Shown here: positions 1-7,443 of the stretch, one piece after another | How the letters are laid out: each line of letters starts with the position of its first letter | Position numbering within the stretch: the stretch's first letter is position 1 | Assembly (NCBI GenBank): GCA_040384645.1 | Contig: JAZKIX010000135.1 | Location: 1-28,043 of the forward strand | Source: JAZKIX01 sp040384645 | Lineage (GTDB): Bacteria > Pseudomonadota > Gammaproteobacteria > Burkholderiales > Burkholderiaceae_D | Direction: 5' to 3' | DNA length: 28,043 nt | Program-made: the position numbers and the translations under genes | The notes under the pieces: generated by a model | What the model was told of the DNA's origin: nothing | Seen by the model: the letters and a program-made list of their open reading frames with translations, nothing else | The model's database searches: none

Positions 1-1
1 G

Positions 2-52
2 TTATTCGCCAACCAGCGCGATGGTGTGCTGAAGATCGCGATCACGCCTTGA
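2..52 (+). CDS. C-terminal tail of an upstream gene, possibly Hsp20/alpha-crystallin family (partial)
   Basis: Frame 2 is open from the window edge to a TGA at 50-52 and reads LFANQRDGVLKIAITP. The pattern DGVLKIAI followed by a proline near the end resembles the last beta strand of the alpha-crystallin domain of small heat-shock proteins, where xGVLxIxIPK is common. Only 16 residues are visible, so the family call is tentative. The gene ends 58 bp before the PatZ-like start on the same strand, so the two could share a transcript. Confidence 0.35.
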   Translation, partial: LFANQRDGVLKIAITP

Positions 53-110
53 TGTTGCTGACACGGACTGCAAGCCAAAAAATCCGGCATTGCCACATAG
101 AAGGAAACGC

Positions 111-2789
111 ATGAGTATCAGAAACCTCGACTATCTTTTCAATCCAAAATCTGTCGCCGTCATCGGCGCCTCGCAAAAAGAGCATAGCGTTGGCGCAACC
201 GTACTTCGAAATTTGATCGAAGCCGGATTCGGGGGCGCGATTTTTCCGGTCAATCCAAAGTACGACACGATTGCTGGTCTGAAGGCGTATGCCAGCGTCC
301 GGGATACACCGGGGGTACCGGAACTGGCGGTGATCTGCACGCCGCCGGCCAGCATTCCTGGCCTGATTGCCGAGCTTGGCGCGCGCGGCACCAAAGCGGC
401 AATCGTCATCACCGCAGGCTTGAGCGCACTTAAGGACGCGCATGGCATAAGCATCAGGCAAAACATGCTGGCGGCGGCAAAACCGACTTTGCTGCGCATA
501 CTCGGCCCTAATTGCGTCGGTTTGCTGGTGCCGGGCATCGGTCTCAATGCCAGCTTTGCGCATACCGGCGCCCTGCCCGGCAAGCTTGCATTCGTGTCGC
601 AATCTGGCGCCCTGGTGACCGGCGTGCTCGATTGGGCCAAGTCGCGCGGCATCGGGTTTTCCAAATTCATTTCACTCGGTGACAGTGCCGATGTCGATTT
701 TGGCGATGTGCTCGATTATCTCGCCAGCGATGCCGATACCCACGCCATTCTTCTGTATGTCGAGGATATTCGACACGCGCGCAAGTTCATGTCGGCATCA
801 CGTGCCGCAGCGCGCAGCAAACCCGTGCTGGTGCTTAAGGCCGGGCGCGCAGCCGAAGGTGCGCAAGCGGCAGCGTCCCATACCGGTGCGCTGGCTGGAT
901 CGGACGATGTCTACGATGCTGCGATTCGGCGAGCCGGCATGCTGCGCGTGTTTTCGACCGAAGATCTGTTTGGTGCAGTGGAAACGCTGACACGCGCCAA
1001 ACCCATGCGTGGCGAGCGACTGACCATTCTGACCAATGGGGGCGGACTTGGCGTGATGGCGACCGATGCTCTGATCTGCAGTGGAGGGAAACTGGCTGCA
1101 CTCTCGGCAGAAACCATCAACCAGCTAAATGCGGTATTGCCCGCTAACTGGTCACATGGCAATCCGGTCGACATCATCGGCGATGCGCCGGCAGAGCGCT
1201 ACCTGAAAGCGACGGAAATATTGTTGAACGACGCGCAATCGGACGCCATCCTGTTTATCCATGCGCCAACTGCCATCGTGCCCAGTCTTGAGATCGCCAA
1301 CGCGATAGCGCCGCTGGCGCAGGCAGCCTCGCGCAGCATCATGGCTTGCTGGTTAGGGGGCGATGCCGTGGCGCCGGCACGCAAACTGTTTTCCGACCTC
1401 GGCCTTCCGACCTACGACACGCCGGAAGATGCCGTATGCGGCTTCATGCAAATCGTGCAGTACCACCGCAATCAAGCGCTATTGATGCAAGTACCGCCCT
1501 CCTTGCCGGTCGATTTCGTTCCAGATCGGATTAAAGCGCAGACGCTTGTGCGCGCGGCGCTGGCCAATGGCAGAAGCATGCTGTCAGAACCGGAAGCGAA
1601 AATTATGCTGGCAGCGTATGGCATTCCGGTCGTTGTAACGCGCATTGCTGCCACTGTCGAACAGGCCGTGCTGTACGCGCAGGAAATCGGATTTCCGGTC
1701 GCGCTCAAGATACTTTCGCCTGAAATTTCGCATAAGACCGAGGTCGGTGGCGTAGCGCTCGATCTGGAAGCGCCACAGGCAGTAGAAGCGGCGGCACAAG
1801 CGATGCAAAAGCGTTTGCATGAATTGCGGCCCGATGCGACCCTACGCGGTTTTTCCGTACAGGCGATGGCGCGCCGGCCCGATGCACAGGAACTTATTAT
1901 TGGCGTCACGACCGATCCCGTATTCGGTCCGGTCATCTTGTTTGGACAGGGCGGAATCGCGGTCGAAGTCATGGACGACACTACCATCGGCTTGCCGCCG
2001 CTCAATGTGGTTCTGGCACGCGACATGATTTCCCGAACGCGGGTGGCCCGGCTGCTGGCCGGCTACCGCAACCGGCCTGCGGCTGACATCGATGCGATTT
2101 GCCAGGTCTTGATTCAAATCGCGCATCTGGTATCGGACATTCCCGAAATTGTCGAACTCGATATCAATCCTTTGCTGGCCGATGCGAGTGGTGTGGTGGC
2201 GCTCGACGCTCGCGTGTGCATTGCCGCACCGGATACATTGATCGGCGTGGAACGCCTTGCAATTCGGCCGTATCCGGCGGAACTGGAGCAGTCGATCATC
2301 TGGCAGGGACAGGCATTGTTGCTGCGCCCGATCAGACCCGAGGATGGGTCGGCACATACTGCTTTCTTCAATGCACTCGACCCCGAAGACGTACGTCTGC
2401 GCGCGTTCAGCAGCATGCGCAGATTGCAGCCATCGCAGCTCGCCCGTTTGACGCAAATTGACTATGACCGCGAAATGGCATTCATCGCCACTCGAATGCG
2501 CAGCGATGGCGAGCTTGAAATAATGGGCGTGGTGCGTGTCATGGCAGATCCAGACAATCAAAAAGCTGAATTCGCCGTCATTGTGCGTTCCGATATCAAA
2601 GGCCAGGGTCTGGGCTTCATCTTGATGTCAAAGATGATTCAATATTGCCGTGACCGCGGCACGCAAGAAATTGTGGGCGAAGCTTTTCCGCACAATATCG
2701 GCGTTCTCAATCTGGTTCGACGATGTGGCTTTGAAATTGAATCGATGCCAGGGGAAGGCGTCGTGATGCTGCGGTTACATCTGGATTAG
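111..2789 (+). CDS. PatZ-like protein: NDP-forming acyl-CoA synthetase fused to GNAT acetyltransferase
   Basis: 892 aa, about the length of E. coli PatZ/Pat, and collinear with it. The start at 111 (MSIRNLDYLFNPKSVAVIGAS) follows an AGGA at 102-105; an ATG 21 bp upstream is in frame but has no good ribosome site. Order: CoA-binding Rossmann domain (about 1-130), succinyl-CoA ligase-like domains (about 130-460), ATP-grasp domain (about 480-700, HKTEVGGVALDL), then a GNAT domain (about 730-892) with the acetyl-CoA loop DIKGQGLGF. Pat enzymes acetylate lysines, classically silencing acetyl-CoA synthetase. Unlike the enterobacterial Pat proteins, whose synthetase half lacks the phospho-histidine, this protein keeps it (SHTGALAGSD, His257), so the N-terminal half may be an active ADP-forming acyl-CoA synthetase. 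The cytoplasmic role is inferred from family. The gene is intact. Confidence 0.93.
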   Translation: MSIRNLDYLFNPKSVAVIGASQKEHSVGATVLRNLIEAGFGGAIFPVNPKYDTIAGLKAYASVRDTPGVPELAVICTPPASIPGLIAELGARGTKAAIVITAGLSALKDAHGISIRQNMLAAAKPTLLRILGPNCVGLLVPGIGLNASFAHTGALPGKLAFVSQSGALVTGVLDWAKSRGIGFSKFISLGDSADVDFGDVLDYLASDADTHAILLYVEDIRHARKFMSASRAAARSKPVLVLKAGRAAEGAQAAASHTGALAGSDDVYDAAIRRAGMLRVFSTEDLFGAVETLTRAKPMRGERLTILTNGGGLGVMATDALICSGGKLAALSAETINQLNAVLPANWSHGNPVDIIGDAPAERYLKATEILLNDAQSDAILFIHAPTAIVPSLEIANAIAPLAQAASRSIMACWLGGDAVAPARKLFSDLGLPTYDTPEDAVCGFMQIVQYHRNQALLMQVPPSLPVDFVPDRIKAQTLVRAALANGRSMLSEPEAKIMLAAYGIPVVVTRIAATVEQAVLYAQEIGFPVALKILSPEISHKTEVGGVALDLEAPQAVEAAAQAMQKRLHELRPDATLRGFSVQAMARRPDAQELIIGVTTDPVFGPVILFGQGGIAVEVMDDTTIGLPPLNVVLARDMISRTRVARLLAGYRNRPAADIDAICQVLIQIAHLVSDIPEIVELDINPLLADASGVVALDARVCIAAPDTLIGVERLAIRPYPAELEQSIIWQGQALLLRPIRPEDGSAHTAFFNALDPEDVRLRAFSSMRRLQPSQLARLTQIDYDREMAFIATRMRSDGELEIMGVVRVMADPDNQKAEFAVIVRSDIKGQGLGFILMSKMIQYCRDRGTQEIVGEAFPHNIGVLNLVRRCGFEIESMPGEGVVMLRLHLD

Positions 2790-2820
2790 ACAACCCACAG
2801 CAGACAATGCCCCTTGAGAG

Positions 2821-3055
2821 GGTTAAACCAAAGGCATGCCTGCAGGCATACACCGAACAGCCCGGAAAATTGTATAGAGAGAACTATCTTTGCCCGGCTC
2901 TTCCGATTCCAGGAACAGCAATTGTGCGACGATCAGGTAGGCCGATTTCTGGATAACTTCGCCCACTAGAAAGATCACGCGTTCTTTCAACAAGTGTGAG
3001 CAAATGTCGAAGGCGCGCTCGCCTTGGCCTGTTTAGTCGAAGACGGTAAGCACTT
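2821..3055 (-). pseudogene. clpP: Decayed fragment of ClpP protease
   Basis: Reading the minus strand gives the recognisable ClpP N-terminal core: TGQGERAFDI, then LLKERVIFLVGEVIQKSAYL, then LIVAQLLFLESEEPGKD. After one lost base the frame resumes as NFPGCSVYAC, where ClpP normally has NSPGGSVSAG. There is an in-frame TAA where the family has Gln before TGRGER (minus-strand TAA within 3031-3040). Similarity ends near 2821, before the catalytic Ser and His regions, so the fragment cannot be a functional peptidase. It is probably the eroded remains of an extra ClpP copy; the housekeeping clpP must be elsewhere. The family match is seen in the translation; the history is inferred. Confidence 0.8.
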
Positions 3056-3105
3056 CACTGCCTTTAAAATCCGGAACTTAGCGAGTGCAGCCCCGGCCCA
3101 CTTTA

Positions 3106-3341
3106 TTAGCTCTGGTCATTTTTACCGCTCACTCGAACAAATAAAGTCAGTCCAAAAACAATACAGTTGGTCGCATGGAGCCTGCCCCATCCGCCGCCGT
3201 GGTAACGTTTGAATAAACTGGTTTCCAGTGGATCTTCGTTGCTGAAGATGTATTCGTACATGTCAGTTAACGCATCGTAAAATCCTGAAGATCATCCCGC
3301 TTCTTGGTGAGTTGGCTCACTGCATCATCAGCCGAATAGCC
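3106..3341 (-). pseudogene. Unidentified degraded coding remnant
   Basis: The minus strand carries protein-like sequence in two frames joined by a one-base shift near 3277. The upstream part reads YSADDAVSQLTKKRDDLQDF. The downstream part reads YDALTDMYEYIFSNEDPLET and continues about 35 residues to a TAA at 3106-3108. If the second frame were used alone, an ATG at 3259-3261 would give a 51-residue product ending GKNDQS. I do not recognise the family. The composition looks like genuine coding sequence rather than random DNA, and its position beside the clpP remnant suggests a general graveyard of inactivated genes. It could instead be a small intact gene starting at 3261. Confidence 0.35.
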
Positions 3342-3344
3342 TTA

Positions 3345-3851
3345 GCGAATTGCTGTGACCCCAATCGGTCATCCCGAGCCTACGGAAGCTATTGCAGAGA
3401 TGCGAATAGAAAATCCCGCGTTCGTTCTGGCGGCAGGACTGAGTTGGGTCCGGGGTTTTTTGACAAAATATGAACTGAAAGCCGCGAGTATCAAGAGTAT
3501 TTCGATATATTCAACGAAGCTAAATGGTCTTATTCAACCCAAAAAGTCACCGTACTTACTAATAGACTAGATGATAATTACAACTCTGAGCCCTATTGAG
3601 AAAGCGCGAACTCGTGCAGTCGAGATCCAATACCAAAAAGACATACGCCTGGTTCTTGGTACCTCTGCATCAGAAACAGATGGCCCTGGTGGTCGGTATC
3701 AAATCGCTCCCTCTATCGGTAATACTTACCTTAAAGCAGAACAGTTCACATTGCTCTCATAGATGCTGAAAAATCCACTAGCAAGTGGTAACACTTTGCT
3801 CCGCCGCCAGTACGACCAGTTCTGGAAAACGCAATTTTGGGACACATTCTC
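3345..3851. other. Gene-poor stretch with no recognised feature
   Basis: Two short forward frames (3355-3570, 71 aa, and 3571-3762, 63 aa) are open here, but neither has a ribosome-binding site, a recognisable motif or convincing codon use. They abut without spacing and look accidental or like eroded remains. A GGGA at 3839-3842 is the only plausible ribosome site and belongs to the ankyrin-type gene that follows. No tRNA, terminator or mobile-element end was found. Confidence 0.5.
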
Positions 3852-5393
3852 ATGACGTCAATTACAGCAGATGATTTAATCGAACTTATTCATTCTCATG
3901 ATCCCAGAGCACTTGTCTCATTGCAAAATGTGACTGATTACTGTCAGTCGTCGCGTGGCCAAACATTGTTAGATGCGGCAATTATCAGCAATAACCGATC
4001 CGTCTTAGATGTGTTAGTGGCAGACAAAAAAGCGCGGGAGTTTTCGGTGCCGGTGGATGATGAGTTGACCACCGCTATCAGTTATATGTTGCGTGAGCGG
4101 GATATAGGGTATCCGCTGGATAGGGCCGAGCAGCGTTTGCGTGCTTCTTTTGGTGCAGAGTTGAATCTAGGTCGAACACCGCTGCTGACCGCTTGCCGCG
4201 TGGGGAATAATTATGCACTTGCGACATTGTTGATGGCCGGTGCCAAGCCAACGGCGAAGGATAGATTAAAACTAACCGCGCCAGAAATATGTTTTTACGC
4301 ACGCGGCCCGGAGGCTTTGGAAACGTTTATTGACCAATTTGGACGCTCGGGTCAAAAGCCCTTTGCGGCAAATGCGACTCTGGTGCGCAATTTATTGCAT
4401 TACCCAACACTGCTGAATCAGCTAAAGTCGGTCGCTGACTTTGGAACGCCTGTTCAAAAACTACTGTTTTGCTACGACTGCGCCCGGTTAGACGTAGACG
4501 CGGTAAGAAAGACCTTGGGTAGCACTTTTGATATTAACAAATCGATATCAGCCGATTTGCATCCGGTGCTTGAAGCCTGCTTGTCTCAAATACTATGGAG
4601 CGACCGTCTGCCCGATGCGGGTTTTTACGCATACCACTACACGAAGTATATGGGGCCTGCCGGTTCGCACGCTGTGCATTTTGACAATTCATTGCTCAAC
4701 CCCGATGGATCCAATTTCGGCCTACTAATGCGCGAGGCCGAGCGCCAGCGTCAGCAATTGATTAACGAAGCTAAACAACTGAGTCTGAGCGAGGCCGCTT
4801 CGGCCGACCAACTAAAAAAGCGCTGCACCATCCTCGATTTAATGGTTGAGGCGGGGCTGGATTCTGAGCTTGCGATCAGTAAGCTTGGCGAATCATTTTT
4901 CAATCATATACGGCAAATGCCGCTTGAACCTCTGGTTCAACATTTGTGCAAACACAGGCTCATGCCCAACGCTGTTGAAGAGGCTGAGCCATACAGCGAG
5001 GCCAGTTGGGATTTGGTTGGTGAAAGTGTGCTGCAAGCCAAATTGTTTGACGCAAAAGACGGATGGACTTTCAAATTGGTGTATAGCAACGTGTACTGCC
5101 CTGTGGAGGGCGTCATTGTCAACACCCGTGTTGGAGACTCCCGATGTCCTACACCACATGATGAGCCTTCGCAATGCAGTGACTGGCGCGAGCATGCTGC
5201 TCAAGAGCAGTGGTTAAGGCTGGACGGCCAGCGGGTTCCACGGCAATCCGTCCGCGAACCGATATACGATGAAACCCCATGGGAAGCCATATACCAATGG
5301 ACGCAGGCCGACAAACCCGAGAGTCTAGAAATCTGGGTGCAAAGTCCATCGGAAAATATCAGCTGGGTCCTGGCGGATTGGGAAATACATTAG
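3852..5393 (+). CDS. Ankyrin-repeat-like protein of unknown function
   Basis: 513 aa from the ATG at 3852, with GGGA about 10 nt upstream; an in-frame TTG at 3837 would add five residues. The N-terminal third shows two to three ankyrin-like helix pairs: GQTLLDAAIISNNRSVLDVL (about residues 36-60) and GRTPLLTACRVGNNYALATL with MAGAKPTAKD after it (about 110-145). The middle is helical (EAERQRQQLINEAKQLSLSE). The C-terminal 120 residues are Trp-rich and beta-like (ISWVLADWEIH at the end) and match nothing I can name. There is no signal peptide or membrane segment, so it is probably cytosolic. It has no operon partners and is flanked by eroded DNA. Codon use is more AT-rich than in the patZ-like and lldD genes, consistent with horizontal acquisition (inference). 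Ankyrin domains bind proteins; no enzymatic role is visible. Confidence 0.7.
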   Translation: MTSITADDLIELIHSHDPRALVSLQNVTDYCQSSRGQTLLDAAIISNNRSVLDVLVADKKAREFSVPVDDELTTAISYMLRERDIGYPLDRAEQRLRASFGAELNLGRTPLLTACRVGNNYALATLLMAGAKPTAKDRLKLTAPEICFYARGPEALETFIDQFGRSGQKPFAANATLVRNLLHYPTLLNQLKSVADFGTPVQKLLFCYDCARLDVDAVRKTLGSTFDINKSISADLHPVLEACLSQILWSDRLPDAGFYAYHYTKYMGPAGSHAVHFDNSLLNPDGSNFGLLMREAERQRQQLINEAKQLSLSEAASADQLKKRCTILDLMVEAGLDSELAISKLGESFFNHIRQMPLEPLVQHLCKHRLMPNAVEEAEPYSEASWDLVGESVLQAKLFDAKDGWTFKLVYSNVYCPVEGVIVNTRVGDSRCPTPHDEPSQCSDWREHAAQEQWLRLDGQRVPRQSVREPIYDETPWEAIYQWTQADKPESLEIWVQSPSENISWVLADWEIH

Positions 5394-6546
5394 GAAAATA
5401 GAAAACTCCAAAATCTCTATTAAGAAATGTGCAGCCTAACGAATTGCAGACCATGTTATTACAAGATATACGGATCACGTTTTAGGTTAAGGAACTCAGC
5501 GCTGGGCATTTTGTAGGTCGCAGTTTTGTGGGTTTTCTGCGAAAAACTTCTCGGCTAGACATTTGGTCAATTGAGACGCGGCAAAGTTGGGATCCGATTA
5601 CGAAAGCTACCATGGAGATCGCCAGCGAAACCGCTATCGCGACAGCGTTCCCACATCCGCCACGCTGGTCGTGAGGATTTCGCGAAGTGGCGAAACTGCC
5701 GACACCCCGGAGCGCTCAGTTGTAGTGAGACATTTCGCGCATGAATCGCGTATCGTTTTTTCTACAATGGTGGAGTTGACGCTTATCAGTCGCTGCGTGC
5801 GGTGGTGTCATCACATGGACAGGCATCGTTAAATTTTTCTCAGCACAAAATAAAAAAGAAATTTTTCGGGTATGGCATGTTTTTGCATAGGTACGTTCTC
5901 ATCACTGCTAGTGCCACAGACTGATGCGCGCCGCAAGAGCCTTTCCGGGTGTACGAAAATAGCTGTTACGTCGGCACGGGTGGAATAAGTGGTGTGCTGA
6001 TTACATCGTCAGCGGGTCACATTCCTAGAAAAAATCATGGAAAATTAGCCATAAGGCGGCCAAGGCTCAGGTCGGGTCGACGACCGAATTGATTGATTGT
6101 CTCTCAATCGTACTGGGTCGAAATTTCCTCTTTCGACCGACTTTGACCCAGCTCGTATGCCTATAAGAACCAAGGGCTTAGCAAACCAGTTCTAACTTTA
6201 TTTGTTCTAATTACTGCTAATGGCGGCAAATAATAAGGGAGCTTAAAATTAACGTTTGAACTTGGATTGGCTGAAAAATACGTCGTTTTCTCCTGGAAAA
6301 TCAGACAATTTGGTGAGATAAAGTGGACATTCCTTTCCAACGTAGCCCGGGACAAGGCAATATAGGAACACTGCGAACGAAGACACGTCCAAACGCATTT
6401 AAGAGGTATCGTGGTGCAGCCTTGTCGAGCTCTGTCCTTGCACGATCGCAATGGCGCGTGGCGATCATCCATTAACGACGAGCAGGCGTCTTCGACTAGG
6501 AACACGATTGAATCCTTGCATTTTTTGCTTCCTTAGGAGAACGAAA
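5394..6546. other. 1.15-kb intergenic stretch, mostly uninterpreted
   Basis: AT-rich DNA after the ankyrin-type gene. It contains a copy of a small hairpin repeat (5867-5893) and a perfect 8-bp inverted repeat with a 7-nt loop (6116-6123 against 6131-6138), which competes with an overlapping 7-bp arm pair (6113-6119 with 6145-6151); neither is followed by a T run. Short open frames exist: 5587-5832 plus, 6161-6505 minus, and a 50-residue plus frame from a GTG at 6323 to TAA at 6475 ending SQWRVAIIH. None is recognisable, and I would not call them genes without homologues. The last 20 bp carry the ribosome site of the VOC-like gene. Confidence 0.5.
5867..5893. repeat. Small hairpin repeat, diverged copy 1 of 3
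   Basis: The plus strand reads GGGTATGGCATGTTTTTGCA then TAGGTAC. It folds as TAT-GCA around a T-rich loop closing with TGC-ATA. The same layout, with different stem bases, recurs at about 16290-16377 and 25371-25461, always between genes and on the same strand. This copy matches only the hairpin core, not the flanks shared by the other two. It may be a REP-like extragenic palindrome. Confidence 0.35.
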
Positions 6547-7026
6547 ATGGTCAACAAAAACACTCTTTGTCTTTGGTTCGATGGCGCGGCATTGGACGCT
6601 GCGCAGTTTTACGCCGCGACCTTTCCGAGTAGCACGGTGGGGACGATTTACTACGCGCCAAGCGACTATCCCTCGGGTAAGCAAGGCGACGTCCTGACGG
6701 TCGAGTTCACCGTGATTGGCATCCCATGCATTGGCCTAAACGGTGGTGCGGCTTTCAAACACAGCGAGGCTTTCTCTTTTCAAATTGCAACCGACGACCA
6801 GACCGAAACCGACCGCCTGTGGAATGCGATTGTCAACAACGGCGGCCAGGAAAGCGCATGCGGCTGGTGCAAGGACAAGTGGGGCCTATCGTGGCAAATC
6901 ACGCCGCGCGCCCTCACTGCCGCCATCGCCGATCCGGACCCAGCGGCAGCCAAACGTGCTTTTGAGGCGATGATGCAAATGGGCAAAATCGACATCGCAG
7001 CCATCGAAGCCGCCCGGCGAGGTTGA
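6547..7026 (+). CDS. VOC / PhnB-like (3-demethylubiquinone-9 3-methyltransferase fold) protein
   Basis: 159 aa. The start at 6547 is set by a strong AGGAGA at 6535-6540, 6 nt upstream; the open frame extends back to 6451 without a ribosome site. The sequence is typical of the PhnB/3-dmu-9_3-mt branch of the vicinal oxygen chelate superfamily: an opening TLCLWFDGAALDAAQFYAAT, a central LTVEFTVIGIPCIGLNGG, then FSFQIATDDQTETDRLW and CGWCKDKWGLSWQITP, with a closing helix AAKRAFEAMMQMGKIDIA. Despite the old domain name, no SAM-binding motif exists and most members have no proven reaction; members are small cytosolic dimers that may bind metal or small molecules. It is monocistronic here. Confidence 0.85.
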   Translation: MVNKNTLCLWFDGAALDAAQFYAATFPSSTVGTIYYAPSDYPSGKQGDVLTVEFTVIGIPCIGLNGGAAFKHSEAFSFQIATDDQTETDRLWNAIVNNGGQESACGWCKDKWGLSWQITPRALTAAIADPDPAAAKRAFEAMMQMGKIDIAAIEAARRG

Positions 7027-7105
7027 CGTTGTTCACGGCGCCATATTTATGGAAAATTATGACTAGAAAGAAGTTAAGTCAGACCTACGAAGGCAGCATC
7101 GCCAA

Positions 7106-7189
7106 ATGAAGTTGACTATCATAATTCCTTGCTACAACGAAAAAAACACCATTCGTAACATCATCGATGCAGTGCGTGCGGCGCCCTAG
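7106..7189 (+). pseudogene. N-terminal stub of a family 2 glycosyltransferase
   Basis: An ATG at 7106 opens 27 codons reading MKLTIIIPCYNEKNTIRNII then DAVRAAP before TAG. The opening is the classic start of GT2 enzymes such as dolichyl-phosphate-mannose-synthase-like transferases (first nucleotide-binding strand and helix, PCYNE motif). The stop lies inside a 30-bp palindrome beginning at 7188, and nothing downstream resembles the rest of a GT-A fold. The gene was therefore truncated by an insertion or deletion event there. It cannot encode an enzyme. Confidence 0.75.
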
Positions 7190-7217
7190 GGCGTGTCGTC
7201 AATTGACGGCACGCCCT
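7188..7217. repeat. 30-bp near-perfect palindrome at the glycosyltransferase breakpoint
   Basis: The left arm AGGGCGTGTCGTCAA and the right arm TTGACGGCACGCCCT are reverse complements with a single mismatched pair (the ninth base of the left arm) and no loop. The loop-free symmetry, the sudden end of glycosyltransferase similarity exactly here and the GGGCGTGTC-type terminus resemble two abutted insertion-sequence ends left after loss of the element's interior. It could instead act as a bidirectional terminator at the 3' side of the minus-strand operon ending at 7444, but there is no T tract. Confidence 0.6.
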
Positions 7218-7443
7218 ACAACACCGAACGAATAAATTCAATATTGGGTAATCTGCCGCCCACTGCCTTTGAACGGAAAATGGCAGCAAAAGAACCTATT
7301 GCAGTGTCCGAAATTTCTTGACCACTACACATTACATCCATATGGCGAGTTTGTACCGCCTCTAACCAAGCTTGATGCTTCTGCCCAGCTTATACCTATG
7401 CAACTGTCCACGATCATCGATCTCCCCAGCTGCTCCGCCACTT
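7218..7443. other. Spacer downstream of the protease/STAND operon, nothing recognised
   Basis: 226 bp between the palindrome and the stop codon of the C25-type peptidase gene. A 60-codon plus frame (7269-7451) overlaps the end of that gene and has no motif. I see no clear stem plus T-run terminator for the minus-strand operon, so its transcript end cannot be placed. Confidence 0.4.

Noticed and set aside
5587..5832. 81-residue plus-strand frame as a gene
   Set aside because: Non-ATG start, no motif and no ribosome site; a match to any family could not be seen.
6113..6151. Inverted repeat as a transcription terminator
   Set aside because: No T run follows either competing stem and no gene ends nearby.
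6161..6505. 114-residue minus-strand frame as a gene
   Set aside because: Cysteine- and serine-rich shadow-like composition with no recognisable domain or ribosome site.
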